64,000 bases of DNA from Leptodontidium sp. MPI-SDFR-AT-0119 (GCA_020726505.1 JAHLEZ010000003.1:1612001-1676000); one strand, 5' to 3'. Positions 1-10,797 are shown, counted from the stretch's first letter. The notes: generated by a model not told the origin, from the sequence alone. Numbers and translations: made by a program.

Positions 1-1
1 T

Positions 2-184
2 GATGGGCCGTTGAGGGAGGATGAGGATGTTGTGGAGATTCCGGTGTTTGTGAGAGTCGAGTGGGAGACGGATGCTACGCAGGAGGAGGGCGCGGGCTTG
101 GGTGGAAAGGATAAGGATGCGAGGGAGAAGAGGGAGTTGGCTTATTGGTGTGTGCTTGGTGCTGGCAAGATCGCTAGAGATTAG
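2..184 (+). CDS. 3' end of a gene, possibly dynactin subunit p62
   Basis: The window opens inside an open frame that ends at a TAG at 182-184. It gives about 60 C-terminal residues, including IPVFVRVEWE and a tail reading ELAYWCVLGAGKIARD. The pattern of a V-F-x-R-V strand followed by an A-Y-W-x-V-x-G-x-G-K-I tail resembles my memory of the C-terminus of the dynactin p62 (DCTN4/RO-2) family, which sits in the pointed-end complex of dynactin and helps link dynein to cargo. The match rests on a short stretch and was not searched. The linker between the two motifs is charged (many K, D, E). The gene is convergent with the eS7 gene, whose stop lies about 320 nt downstream. The 5' part is outside the window. 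Confidence 0.4.
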   Translation, partial: DGPLREDEDVVEIPVFVRVEWETDATQEEGAGLGGKDKDAREKRELAYWCVLGAGKIARD

Positions 185-507
185 ACAGAGACAGACACAC
201 ATCTTTGGCTGGCGCAATATACCCATTTGATATTTGCACATTTCATGGTTCTCACTCTTAGGTTTTAATGGTGTATGGTATTGTCTTTATGTTTGTGACG
301 TGATGAAATTCAATTGGATGGCAAGCAGTGACATTTGCAAGTCCATCTACCATTCGAGAAGCCTAGCTACGCCTCCCAAACAGAGCAAATCCCAAGGCGG
401 GTGATTCATCACATCCCATCCCAACCGTTCCACTCCATCCATTCCATTCATGATGCTTGCAAGACTTTTTTGAAAGACCACACCAGACCCGACCAGCCAA
501 ACCACGT
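185..507. other. convergent 3' intergenic region
   Basis: This is the shared 3' flank between the partial gene on the left and eS7 on the right. It presumably contains both 3' UTRs. No gene, repeat or RNA was recognised. Confidence 0.5.
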
Positions 508-1668
508 CTAGTACTCAGCAGGGCCAGATTGGGGGAACTCGAAACCGACACCACGACCAGTCAACTTGCGGTAGACCTCAGAGTAAGTATCGAGTCTGTG
601 ATCGACACCACCCTTCTCCTTCTCGTCGAGGACGACCTTGAGGACCTTGCTGCCATCTTCCTTGGTGCGGAGGCGCTTGCCGACGATCTCGACGGGGTAC
701 ACGAGGTCGCTGAGGATGGCGTCGTGGACGGCGGTGAGTGTTCGGGAACGGGGTCGCTTTTGAGTCTGCGAGGTTCGGGAGCGGTTGGAGCGCTTGGGGC
801 GGGGGAGGATACGGCGCGAGGCAAGGAAGAGGACGTGGCGGTCGGAGAACTTCTTCTCGAGCTCACGGGTGAGGCTATTCAAATCCAATTCAGCATACAG
901 GTCTGGCAAATCAAATTTCCAACCTGAAGCTGAAGAGGGAGGGGAGGAAGGGAGAGGGGAGGAGAACATACCGTTGCTGCACACGGTGGAAACCCTGGAG
1001 GGATGGGACGGGGACAAAGATGACAATAGCCTTCTTGCCGTGGCCAACTTCGACCTATTCAAGGATCAAAAGTCAGCATGCGATCTCCATGTTTGTTGTA
1101 GAAAACGAAACAATGGTCCGCAGCCCGTCCGATTCCGAAATTCCAACGACTTTGCGCGGGCGCTGGCGCCAGCAGAGCACCAAAAACCCCTCTTTTCTTT
1201 CGAAAAGAAGAGCCAAAGTATGCAGACCAGCTGACTGACAACCCATCCATTCATAGCATCCATAGCACCACAATTGTAGTATGTATCCATTCTGTATCTC
1301 AAGTATGCTGATATAAACCCTCATGTATGTATGAATATATGGCTGTATGTGTGTATGTCTGTCGTCTGCCAGCAGCGCCCGCGTCGTCGTTTCGTTCGTT
1401 CGATCTAAAGCTGCGTGCCATTCCAATTCCAACTCAACACCTCGTCTCGTCGCAGAGAGTAGGATATTGCATCGTATTGTATCTAGAATATAGAGTTCTG
1501 TCAATTGCTTACCTCTCTAGCGGAGACGATCTGAAGAGGGCGAAGAGCAGCCTTGAGGTCAGAGGTGTTGCTCTCAAGGTCGTAAAGAGCGCCAGCGATG
1601 CTGGTCTCGAGCTCGCTGGGCTTTGCGCGCGATGGGCTGTTCGCCGCGATCTTGTTGATGGCACTCAT
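508..1668 (-). CDS. RPS7: 40S ribosomal protein eS7
   Basis: Small-subunit ribosomal protein eS7. Three exons (1668-1513, 1054-972, 874-508) keep phase and give 201 residues, close to the family length. Exon 1 starts [17 protein letters not shown] and ends in SARE. Exon 2 reads [20 protein letters not shown], a highly conserved eS7 segment. Exon 3 starts with [13 protein letters not shown] and ends in FPQSGPAEY. Start choice: the ATG at 1668 is the first in the exon and gives the canonical N-terminus. Intron 1 is 458 nt, long against the other introns here, as is common near the start of ribosomal protein genes. Intron 2 is 97 nt. I looked for C/D snoRNA boxes in intron 1 and found none. Confidence 0.95.
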
Positions 1669-2331
1669 ATTTGCGGTGTTGTCGAGGTTGTCGTTGAGGT
1701 CGAGGGGAGGGAGATGCGCTTCACGAAATTTTGAAGTTGGCCTGGGAGAATGTGTTGTGGGTGGTTTTTGCGCTAGGCTGGCTAGCCGAGAAGGGCGGAT
1801 CTACGCTAAGGAAGATACAGCCAATCAGCTTTTGGTGGTATTCTGAGCCTCCTCTTTTCTCATCTCAACCTCACTCACCCTCTTGCTCCGTGAGGAGGGG
1901 TTTGTGAAATTCCTTCGTAACGGCCCCCTCAAAACTTTGAGTTTCATTGGTAACCTCGTACTCGCATCAACTCGCATTCGAGCTGAGAGATTCCAAAATC
2001 GCCCGTTCAATATCACATGTCAACTAAGCACGTGTCTCAAATCAGGCACTCGTGGTTTATATTTCAATGAAGAACGAAGGCTTTTGGTCATGATATTTCT
2101 CTGTCTAGAGATAACTTAGCGATGATGATTGCGAATCTATGCTAAAAGTGATTCCTGAAGTTCCAGCGCCCGCTAATGCGAATGTATAGATCAGCAAGCC
2201 CGTCCACTTGCTTATTAAGTTTCAACGGCTCCCCATTAGGTGGAGAATTTTGTATATGAGCCCCCACGGAATTGCTTCCTTCAGTGTATCTCATCAATCT
2301 CGAAATCATACAATCCACTCACTTCGCTCCT
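1669..2331. other. intergenic region upstream of eS7
   Basis: This holds the promoter and 5' UTR of eS7 (leftward) and the 3' end of the F-box/WD40 gene. No further gene or repeat was recognised. Confidence 0.45.
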
Positions 2332-4525
2332 TCAACGGTTCTCCGCAACTGGGTGACCGATTGTCGGCACCTGACTTCTCAACTTGTCGATGTGTTTTAT
2401 GCCTTTGCCAAAGTCCAAGATCAATATCTTTGGATCTTGTCCAGTGCTGATGATTCGCCGGTAGTCCGATTTGGCCCCAAGTACCCAGCTGGCATGCCAA
2501 CGAGGAAAGGAAAGAAGCTCTTGTCCCCGTTCCATGTCAAACACTTTGATACCCATGTCATAGCTGCCCGAAACCAATCTTCCGCTAATCGAATCGATGT
2601 GCAGTGACCGGACCAAGTTATCGTGGGCTTCTTCAATAGTGTACATGAGTTGTTGCGTGTTCGCGTCCCAGACGTTGATTAGTTTGTCATTTCCGGCAGA
2701 TGCAATGTATTTTGAGTCCTCGGAGAATTGGCTGCATGCAAGCCCTTTGGTGTGATGCCTCAAGGTTTGGATAACATTGCCTGTCTCAATATTCCACATC
2801 CTCACGGTGAAGTCGCCACTGCAGCTGACGATTGTGTTTCCGCGCAATTGGACTGCATTCACAGGTCCGGTGTGTCCTCGAAGTTGTTTAAGGAATTCGC
2901 CCGTCTGGCGATCCCAAATACATATGCTTATGTCTTTTGAGCACGTAACGATGTACTTTTTGTCGAAGGCGAGGTCGAGAACAGCTGCAGTATGGCGAAG
3001 AAGCCTCCGTATTGGTACGTAGCCATTCTTCATGTCATAGACAATGCACGTACTGTCTGATGATCCGGTGACCAGGATCTCTTCGTCGTATTGAAGGCAG
3101 AGAATTGACTGTTCATGATGCATCGGAAAAGAAATAGTGTCAGGCATGCTTTCTTTCCCCCTAACCAATTGGTTGTCTTCGGCCGATCTCCCGGTCTGAG
3201 CTGCGTAATGCGTTGCCAGGTTCTCGTTATCGATCATGGTGGCAGGGTCGTTGACTACGCTTGGCGGTCCGATAACAAGGGTGCATGTGAGGCTTTCGAT
3301 GTCCCATATTCTGATCGTCTTGTCCCGAGAGCCAGTAATTATTTTGTTTCTGCATTATATCAGCATTCAAACCTCATTCATTCAGGAAATGGCATGTTTA
3401 CTCGTCAAACTGAACGCAATATATGCTATCAAGATGACCGTGAAGGTAATGTGCCTCACAATCGCCGGTCTCCCAATTATTGCGAAGCTGGTGTCTAGCT
3501 TGAGACAATGCCTTCCAATCGTTATTTGGATGAAGAGCAGGCAGTCCAAGGCCAGCCCCCAGGGGAATAGGCTTGCCAGTGGCGTATGACCTGGTCTCCT
3601 CCCTCAAGAAAACTTCCCTCCATACGTGTGGAGAGCGTGCAACTTCATACCATCGACGAGACACCAAGAATAATCCACGAAGTGTCTTGGTGTCAACATA
3701 GGTGAGGATTTGGGTTCCAAGCTCATTCGGCAGTGTAGAGATGAAATCACGGTTGATTGTTGAGCTGGCTGCAGATATGACGTGGGGACTCTGGGACTCC
3801 GCATCAGCCTCCGACTGATCCTGATCCTGGTCCGAGTTGTCAAAGGGCATGGCAATCGCGCTTTCTCTATCTCCCTCTCCATTTGGTTCTGAGAACAGAC
3901 TGAGGTACGGATTTCCCCTTTCCTTGCCCTGCTCAATTCCATTGTGCAAAGCAGCGTTCTGTCGTGCTGCATACCCTCCATTTCTCGGTATTTTTGGTGG
4001 TCGATTGCCGCTCCCAGGGACAGGGGCGTACGTCTCTTCTTCGTAGGAATCGAATGGGCCTTCCGTATCATAATTCACCGACAAAGCCTTTGAATGACGG
4101 TGGAAGCTTGTGGCAGTTTTCAACCTGCGCCACGGGCTCTCGATTTGTGTCCCTTCGTCGCCATGCGTTTGTGACGACATATGTGAGAAGCGCCGCTGGC
4201 GATTCTTGATCGATACCGAAGCCTTTCGAAGAAGTCCTTTGAATCCCCCAGGTTTCTTTCCGTCGTCTGGTGCAAGGTGAGTTGCAGCCTCTGTGGTATT
4301 TTGTGATTTGAAGAAGCCGGGTTCTCTGCAGATAAGAGGGAGTGACTGCAACCTCTGTCGGAAAGGAACCGGCTTGAGAAATGTGCCTTCGCTATCCTCA
4401 CGCCCGAGCGTAGAGTTTTCTGCCTGTGCAGCACAAGTTGCTGACGGCGCATCTTGACTAGATGCCCAGTCCTCATAACGAAATATTCTGGCCATTATCC
4501 TCGGGTGACAGCGGTTTCGGCGCAA
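2332..4525 (-). CDS. F-box and WD40-repeat protein (SCF substrate adaptor)
   Basis: Two exons (4525-3402 and 3349-2332, intron 52 nt, phase kept through a split Glu codon) give about 713 residues, or 703 if translation starts at the second Met (4495, MARIFRYEDW). The first 260 residues are low complexity and Ser/Pro/charged-rich. An F-box follows at about 265-310 (STLPNELGTQILTYVDTKTL, then LVSRRWYEVARSPHVWR). The C-terminal half has about seven WD40 blades with repeated GH-x-W-D spacing, for example GSRDKTIRIWDI, GSSDSTCIVYD and SGDFTVRMWNIETG. By family knowledge, such proteins bind Skp1 through the F-box and present phosphorylated targets to the SCF ubiquitin ligase through the propeller (Met30, Cdc4 and Fwd1 types). 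I cannot say which orthologue this is. Confidence 0.88.
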
Positions 4526-5577
4526 GTCCTGCTAAACTTCGGTCGTCTGTCGTTTGGTAGAGACTGTTGAGACTATACTTTCGTCATAGGGACTGGAGCG
4601 TATCGTAGGTAGAGGAAAGCCCTCCGTGAAGGTTCGAGACCAAACAGTGGTTCGGGCTAGGTAGGAGGGAGGATTGGGGCCGTTTAAAGAAGTGGTCGTG
4701 GTCGTGGTTGCAGCTGTAGTCGTAGTCGTAGTCGTGGACGCGTGAGGTCATAAATGTAAAGACTGATCCGATGGGGAGTCAAAAATGATCAAGGGTGAGG
4801 GAATGAGTGTATGGAGACGGGGTAGGAAACCGAGAGAGACAGGAAGGCGCGCATGTTTTGATTTTATGCGAGGGACAGGAAAGGTTGCCGCAGTGTTTAC
4901 CCCCGAACAGGAAGCTACGCTAAACCATGGTGGGAAACGGCTTTGCCTCCCATTTCCGTGGTCTGCCGCGCGATGACCGAACCGAACGTTGTCCAGCCCA
5001 ACCCATGCAAGAAGAACAGAGCTTTTTTTTCTCGGTCTCAACAAGGCTGAGTCTTACCGGTCTGGTCTCTGGATGTTGACTCTCCAATTCTGTCCTCTGC
5101 CCAACCATCCGATTCATGAGCATCGGTCAAGCCGGGAGATATCTGCCAAATCGAAACCACTGTAAGTACTGTACGAGTAAGTCTGGTTCAGATGATGATG
5201 CTGCTGCCGCTGCTGCATGAAATGCCCCGACTCGATTGGACCCGCCCGGAGATGGATGTCCTGCCCTGCACTCTGTGGCGCATTAGATAACTTTCATCTC
5301 AATCCCAGCCGATGATCAAGGAACAAAGTCAGGGGTCCAGCGTTTCAAGCCTTGGTCATTTCAGACGCCCTAACGAACCCGCATCTCAAACTTCTCTATG
5401 CGAAAAAGTCTCACAGCAGCTGGATTCTTAGACATCTGACAACTGAGGCGGAAACTGGAAACAAGACCAGATAGAGGAAGAGAAAGAGAGCTGTCTTCAC
5501 CGCACCATATTTGCAGACTCTATCACAACACCCACGTCCCCCGCACTCAGACCCTCCCTCTTCCTTGCCGCAACAAG
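4526..5577. other. divergent promoter region
   Basis: About 1 kb between the divergently transcribed F-box gene and the DUF7704-like gene. It has short GTCGTG/GTAGTC simple runs near 4690-4740 and CT-rich tracts before 5578, typical of fungal promoters. No gene was recognised. Confidence 0.5.
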
Positions 5578-6090
5578 ATGCCGACCCCAGCTTTTGCCCT
5601 CCCCAGGTTCTACACCGCCTTTTTCCTGATCATCGAACCCATCTCTGCCCTCGTTGGAGCTTACTTCGCCCATTTTCGACCGTTAGAATACCTACAGCTC
5701 ACACATACCGGCTCTGCTCCATCTTGGGAAAGCACCATACCCCTCTCCACATCCATCGTCCTCTCCCAGCTTGCCAACTTATATCTCCTCTTCGCCATCA
5801 ATGAAGCTCTGGTCCTGCGATCTACATCCGACCTCCGTGTCTGGAAGACGGTCTTGTTTGGATTGTTATTGGCAGATTTCGGGCATCTGTATAGCGTGAA
5901 GGGATTGGGTGCCGAGATATATTGGAATGTGTTGAAGTGGAATCGGATGGATTGGGGGAATGTGGGGTTTGTTTATGCCGGGGCAACCATGAGAATGCTG
6001 TTCTTGGCTGGAGTTGGTATGGATACCGCGAGTGGAAGAGAGGCCGCTCAAAGAGTTGCTCAGAGGGCGAATCTTGAGAAGTCAAAGTGA
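5578..6090 (+). CDS. DUF7704-like four-helix membrane protein
   Basis: Single exon, 170 residues. Four hydrophobic segments are visible: about residues 10-28 (FYTAFFLIIEPISALVGAYF), 60-77 (IVLSQLANLYLLFAINEA), 90-105 (WKTVLFGLLLADFGHLYSV) and 128-146 (GFVYAGATMRMLFLAGVG). The arrangement and the motif around ADFGHLYS resemble fungal integral membrane proteins annotated as DUF7704, whose function is unknown. The C-terminus is hydrophilic (AAQRVAQRANLEKSK). Start: the ATG follows a CT-rich leader and precedes the first helix directly. No signal peptide separate from helix 1. Nothing in the neighbourhood suggests a role. Confidence 0.8.
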   Translation: MPTPAFALPRFYTAFFLIIEPISALVGAYFAHFRPLEYLQLTHTGSAPSWESTIPLSTSIVLSQLANLYLLFAINEALVLRSTSDLRVWKTVLFGLLLADFGHLYSVKGLGAEIYWNVLKWNRMDWGNVGFVYAGATMRMLFLAGVGMDTASGREAAQRVAQRANLEKSK

Positions 6091-6612
6091 GCAAGCTGCA
6101 CTTGTACGTGTTTTCATGTTTCTGCAAGAGATGAAGAGAACCCTCTTCAGAAGCTGTTCTGAAGCAACATTGTGCCCTAGCAGTAGTGCAAAGGGTTATG
6201 TTGATAGCATCCTGACCAGAGAAGGTCAAAAACCAAAACTTGACTATCTGAATAGCATGTCTATTTACAAGTCAATTTCATGACTGTGGTCATCGTCGCC
6301 AGCCTCGGCTAGGCAATGTCCTAAGCAAGTTCTGGTACACTTATCAAAGTCTTTTTCTGTAATAATACCACCGTCTCAAAAGTCTGCTTCCAACAAAAGT
6401 CCCCTTTGTCTCCATCCGTCGAATTTTATCAAGTCCAGAAAATCCCTTTCTGTCAAACTATTTCTCAGTTCTCATCCATCTCCACATGGCTTGGCACCGC
6501 TCTCCCCTCGCCCCTTCCTTTCCTAGCAGTCAGTCACCAAACAGAGCACCTTCCCTCTCCACGATCAGCGATGTCAGAGCCCTATCCTCTTCATCTAGTC
6601 AAATGACCACTT
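6091..6612. other. intergenic region before the repeat array
   Basis: 3' flank of the membrane-protein gene leading into the tandem array. The last 200 nt are pyrimidine-rich and may be a decayed unit of the array, but the alignment is too weak to count. No gene was recognised. Confidence 0.35.
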
Positions 6613-6616
6613 CTTG

Positions 6617-6753
6617 GGTAGACGGAGCTCAAAAGGTAGAGCCTGTGGCTCGATTGTCGCGAAGCTTCAGCCCACGACTGCGGGTTGTTGCCTTGCTTGA
6701 TTTTCAAAAGTGTCATAAGCAAGTGGTTCGAATCTACTCGTCCCAATCTTTTT
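6617..6753 (+). ncRNA. tRNA-like module 1 with Pol III-type signals
   Basis: A-box-like D arm GCTC/GAGC at 6627-6642 and B box GGTTCGAATC at 6725-6734. GACG (6621-6624) can pair with CGTC (6739-6742), separated from the D arm by two bases as in a tRNA. The T stem AGTGG/CTACT closes the loop TTCGAAT. A T5 run at 6749-6753 is in the right place for Pol III termination. Instead of an anticodon arm, about 80 nt separate D and T arms, so this is not a normal tRNA. Transcription is inferred, not shown. Confidence 0.45.
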
Positions 6754-7019
6754 GCTCCTCTACCTCATCCACGTCGTCTCAAAGGACTAAGTACTTCCCT
6801 AGGTACTTTCGAGCCCTCTAATACATTTCTCGAATTTCTGTTATCTTTACTCTTTTGGCTCTTTTTTAAGCTAGATGGATAGAACTGGTGGTCACTACTA
6901 CTCTCTTCCTTCAACTCGTGTTTTCCGTTTTTAGCAAATACTACTGTAGTACTTGCCCTTTATATTCGGTCATCTTTAAATCTCGTTTCGTTTATTTCTC
7001 TAAATAAGCATTTCTTATA

Positions 7020-7147
7020 TCAGACGAAGCTCAAACGGTTGATCGTGTGTCTCGATAGCTCTGATGGCCACCTCGGCTGGTGCCTGGAGTACCTAACGTC
7101 AGGCTTTCAACAATATCATAAGAAAGGGGCTCGAATCCACTCGTCCA
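7020..7147 (+). ncRNA. tRNA-like module 2
   Basis: Second copy of the module. GACG (7023-7026) pairs with CGTC (7142-7145). The D-arm 5' strand GCTC is at 7029, but its 3' partner has decayed to GATC. B-box-like GGCTCGAATC lies at 7128-7137. The T stem AGGGG/CCACT has one mismatch. No T4+ run follows directly, so this copy is probably not a functional Pol III unit. Confidence 0.4.
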
Positions 7148-7410
7148 ACTTTGTGCGATCTCCTATTCAAGGAAAAAGGACAGCAATTCCAAGCGTCGTG
7201 AGTTGATTTCTTGAATTTGTGTTTTGTGGTGCCTTTCCCCCTCCTTTTTCTCGAGATGGATGGAAGAGCCGGCCCCCCCACGCCTCTTGGTCGGAGACTG
7301 CTTCCTCGAGTCGTTCCTTCCCTTTCGAGCAGGGCAGTACAAGCTCCTTCCCCGCCTACCTCCAAATCCAAATGGAAGGTCTTTTATCTAACGAGATAAG
7401 CAGAATTCCT

Positions 7411-7545
7411 TCCAGATGAAGCTCAAAAGGTAGAGCGCGCACAGTCAAGGGCATGATGCCAGGGCATGCTAGGCGCTTCTAACAAGGCTGTGCGAGAAGA
7501 TGGTTCGAATCAATCCATCCCAGAAACGTTTCTTATTCTTTTTTT
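7411..7545 (+). ncRNA. tRNA-like module 3 with Pol III-type signals
   Basis: Third copy. GATG (7415-7418) pairs with CATC (7516-7519), a compensated change relative to GACG/CGTC in copies 1 and 2. The D arm GCTC/GAGC at 7421-7436 is intact. B box GGTTCGAATC is at 7502-7511. T stem GATGG/CAATC has one mismatch. A T7 run at 7539-7545 could terminate Pol III. The spacer between the arms is shorter than in copies 1 and 2. Confidence 0.42.
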
Positions 7546-7799
7546 GGTTTCAAGACCTCTTGATCACGTTTTCTGGAAGATGGACTTGGACAAGGAAGAG
7601 ATCTCCATCAACATCGAATCTCGAGTGCTCGCAGCTCGATTTTGTTCCGTCGAATTCTTTGGCTTTTCCTTGTTTTGGCAATGTGGAAATTTTTGGTACT
7701 GAGCCCGATTGGGAACCGCTTTCGGCCTTTCACTCATATCTCCCATGGGACGAAACCGTGCGGATTAATGAACCGCAGGTTTCAGAGGCTTGGGACCAC

Positions 7800-7915
7800 T
7801 TCACGCTCAAGTGGTAGAGCTTGCGACTGTCGCGCTATAAGGCTTGTTTGGATATATTGGGAATTATTCAATTGTCAAGACCGGCAGTTCGCTTGGGTAC
7901 GTTTTCGTTTTTTTG
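7800..7915 (+). ncRNA. tRNA-like module 4, degenerate
   Basis: Only the D-arm/A-box block GCTCAAGTGGTAGAGC (7805-7820) is well kept. A possible B-box remnant is GCAGTTCGCTTGGG near 7882-7895. A T7 run follows near 7909-7915. The spacing to copy 3 fits the array period. Confidence 0.28.
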
Positions 7916-7930
7916 CTTCCACCATACTCC

Positions 7931-9009
7931 CAGAATGAGATCGAGCTAGCTCTTCGTTTTCTTCCTTGCTATACCAGCATGTATCTACCCAATTTCAACA
8001 TCATATTCAGGGCGGTGGGCTTAGAGATACGGCCTTGTGGTAAGTAAATATTCAATCTCGTGGACACGCTTACGCTGAAGATCAATTAGATCTCATACTT
8101 TTTCAGCAAAGCCATCGACGTACCGTCATGTCTTCTAGAGCAGTTCAAACCCTCCGATTCAGGGGCGGAATGTGTCATGCATCGATGATCTCTTCCGGCC
8201 GACCCCGCTTCCTCATGCACGAAGGCTGAAGCCAGCGCTCTTCTAGATTGGTGGAAGGATGTCACCATATGACTAAACTCCTAAGGAGATGAGCAGTCGG
8301 ACTGGTTTGAAGATGCCACCTACTTGAGCCGCACTTTGTCTCTGGGAGGTCTTACTCCGTAAGCTCGGCTTCCTGGGTGCCCCTTCACTATCCTGCCCTT
8401 TTCTGGCAATCAAATTGCTGCAATCCACGAACCCAAAGTCACAACGCCCGCCCACCTTAGAGAAAAATTCAGAGTTGACTGAGCCCTCCTGTGGTGGCTC
8501 CGTCTGGCGAAAATTTGCTGTAGGATCATCTCACCACGATCTCTCGAAGCGATAGATCCTAGTCCTTGCCTAAAAAGACAATTCTCTAATCACTTTCAGA
8601 TAGGTCTTTTCTCGGCGATAGTCCAGGTGTACCGCGGATGAAGAGGGAAGGGAAGGAACTCTCACGTGCCTTCCGAAAGATTTCACAGAAGTAGATTTTT
8701 ACTAGCTTGCACTTCAGCTCAGTATCTTTCTCGTACGATAGGTTCTCAATTTGAAATCAGATCAGGTTCAGATTCATTCAAGTCGATTAGTTGAAGTGTG
8801 AACCTCACTTAATGTCGTTGAGCGAAGCTTTAAGGGGTGATAAAAAGCCTCCGGGATAATCAGGCAGTATCACTCCTTCCAAAACTATCTGAAAGTGATT
8901 CGAGCAGCCCTCTTTTCTTCTAGGGGGGTCTTAAGATTGTTTCCTCTACTTAGATACTGTCACCGACCTAACAAACCACCACACATCCGGACAAGGCAGA
9001 CATCTACCA
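7931..9009. other. intergenic region upstream of the kinase gene
   Basis: About 1.1 kb without recognisable gene. Short GATCAGATCAGG-type repeats near 8755 and several short frames without protein-like character. It contains the presumed promoter of the kinase gene at 9010. Confidence 0.4.
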
Positions 9010-10797
9010 ATGCCATTCAAGAAGACTAGGGCTGCCAGCAGCAACCATCCGGCCCCCAATGTTCGGGAGACTCTTGCAGATCGCATAACTGTAAGATACG
9101 CCAAGAGCCAATTTGACAATTCGGTAAAACCGTTCCTCCCTGCTGGTCATCTCAATGCGTTGGTAACACGGAAATCCATTGTCGAGGAATTGACAGACAA
9201 GCCATTGACACCCGACGAAGTGGAGCTGGCTCTACAAAACGACGAAGACCACGAAACCGTGGTTGATTATGTACTTCTCGAAGCACAGAAGGTCTTTGCA
9301 ATCACTCTTATAAGCGGCCTTTGTGGGGGTGAACTGAATGAAACCATGTGGGGGTTCATCCAGAGCGATACCAACGACACAAGCCTCCCCCTTGAAGAAG
9401 CAGTTGTTACGACGGATAAGACGCGTTTTCCAGATCTAACATGAACGGCTTCAAGACGTCACAACTTCTTCCATGCACAATGGAAGTTCCTAGCACCGAT
9501 TTTCTCCAAAGAACACCCGACGGTCACTCTCAAGCCAGACCACATTATACCATTCATAAGCAAGGGATCTTCGACCATCCAAGGCGGTTTTGCGAAGGTC
9601 TACAAAGTCAGCATTCATCACGCTCATCGACCAGACGCCGAAGCAGATGTAAGTCTTTCACCCTCCCTCCAAACGTATGGGCAACAACGGCTGAGACAAC
9701 GTTAGGGGAATGGCAATGTTCCCAACCTTGCTATCAAGGAATTCATCATTCCAACCTCCAACAAAGAGTCACAAGAGGATGCTCTGAAGGTGTGGGTTGA
9801 TGAGATCGACACCCTGGACAAGGTCAGCGCCTTGCGTCATGAAAACCTCATTGAGAAGATAGCAGCGATAAAGAGAGGTCAGCAGCACTGTGTGGTGTTT
9901 CTATGGGCAGAAGGTGGTGATCTTCGACAGTTTTGGCAAACCTTTCCTCGGCGCATGTCTGCCTCTCTGGTGAAGGACATCATCTCGCAACTTCGTGGAA
10001 TGGCAGATGCTGTGGAAATGCTACACAACCCTGAAGGCACCACCCATATCCGACATGGGGATATCAAACCTGAGAATATCCTGAGATTTCCGGGCCCCGA
10101 TAAAAGAACAATTGGTACCTTCAAGATCTCTGATTTTGGGTCGGCAAAACGTCACGCCGTAGTCACCTGTCTACGAGGGAAGACTGTTGATGGGAGGTGG
10201 GCCACGAAGGTTTACGAACCCCCAGAATCCATGACTAATAAATCGGGAGCGACATCAAGGCTTTACGATATTTGGTCGATGGGATGCGTCACTCTAGAAT
10301 GGATAATCTGGCTTCTCTACGGAAACAACGAGCTTACTGAGTTCAAGGCAAAGATCATAGACTCTTTTGGGGACCCTACTCCTTTTTACGTCTGCCAGGA
10401 GGTGGAAGAAATCAGGGAGGGGAGTAGCACTACCAAATACGTGGCGCACATACATCCAGTCGTGCAGGGTTGCTTTCAAGACTTGTCCAACGACAAGGAG
10501 TGCAAGAACGATACAGCATTGTGCTCTCTCCTAGATATTGTCATGAATAAGCTCCTTGTTGTCAATGTGCCTGGCAAGGCAGAGGCATCTGCTAGCTCCA
10601 ATCCCCAGCCCTCCAAAGAGATGGAAACCCCCAACGATCAGACTTCTCGTGCCGCCAGGACCCGAGCTACTGCCAAAGAGTTCGTTAAGGCGCTGGATGG
10701 AATTCTTAAGCACAAGAATGCTTCGAGCGACAGCTACTGGTTCACAGGTCGAAGCCGAGAGGGTGCCGGCCTTGCTGGGACAGTTGTTCACATTTAG
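9010..10797 (+). pseudogene. protein kinase gene interrupted by an in-frame TGA
   Basis: The frame opens at 9010 (MPFKKTRAASSNHP) and meets a TGA at 9442-9444 (after FPDLT). The same frame then continues with clearly coding sequence, TASRRHNFFHAQWKFLAP, to a good donor at 9649. A 57-nt intron (9649-9705) is followed by exon 2 to the stop at 10795-10797. If the TGA were a sense codon the product would have 575 residues. Kinase features after the stop: Gly-rich loop QGGFAKVYKV, Lys in LAIKEF, HGDIKPENIL, SDFGSAK and YEPPES, so the catalytic core looks intact. The N-terminal half resembles the leader of a lineage-specific fungal kinase family. No in-frame ATG lies between the TGA and the Gly-rich loop. 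Reading: a recent nonsense mutation, a sequencing error, or readthrough. Substrate unknown. Confidence 0.72.

Larger units (their letters stand above)
6613..7930 (+). repeat. tandem array of about 395-bp units with tRNA-like heads
   Basis: Four head-to-tail units are recognisable from the recurring GCTCAAAAGGTAGAGC block at 6627, 7029, 7421 and 7805 (variants in units 2 and 4), giving periods of 402, 392 and 384 nt. Similarity goes beyond the head. Units 1-3 share a T-rich stretch followed by GATGGAT/GATGGAC and a GGA/AGAACTGG-like block about 240 nt after the head, and the end of units 1 and 2 shares a TTC-rich tail leading into CAGACGAAGCTC or CAGATGAAGCTC. The units are well diverged, so the array is old. 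It resembles a tandem cluster of SINE-like elements or of a Pol III RNA gene. Family identity is unknown. Confidence 0.6.

Noticed and set aside
457..927. 156-codon plus-strand frame
   Set aside because: It is antisense to eS7 exon 3 and reads as its mirror; no independent coding signal.
1055..1512. Possible snoRNA in the long first intron of the eS7 gene
   Set aside because: No C box (RTGATGA) on the sense strand of the intron and no convincing D box pair. H/ACA structure could not be tested by eye.
4628..4660. GGTTCGAGACC as a Pol III B box
   Set aside because: No A box at suitable distance and no cloverleaf.
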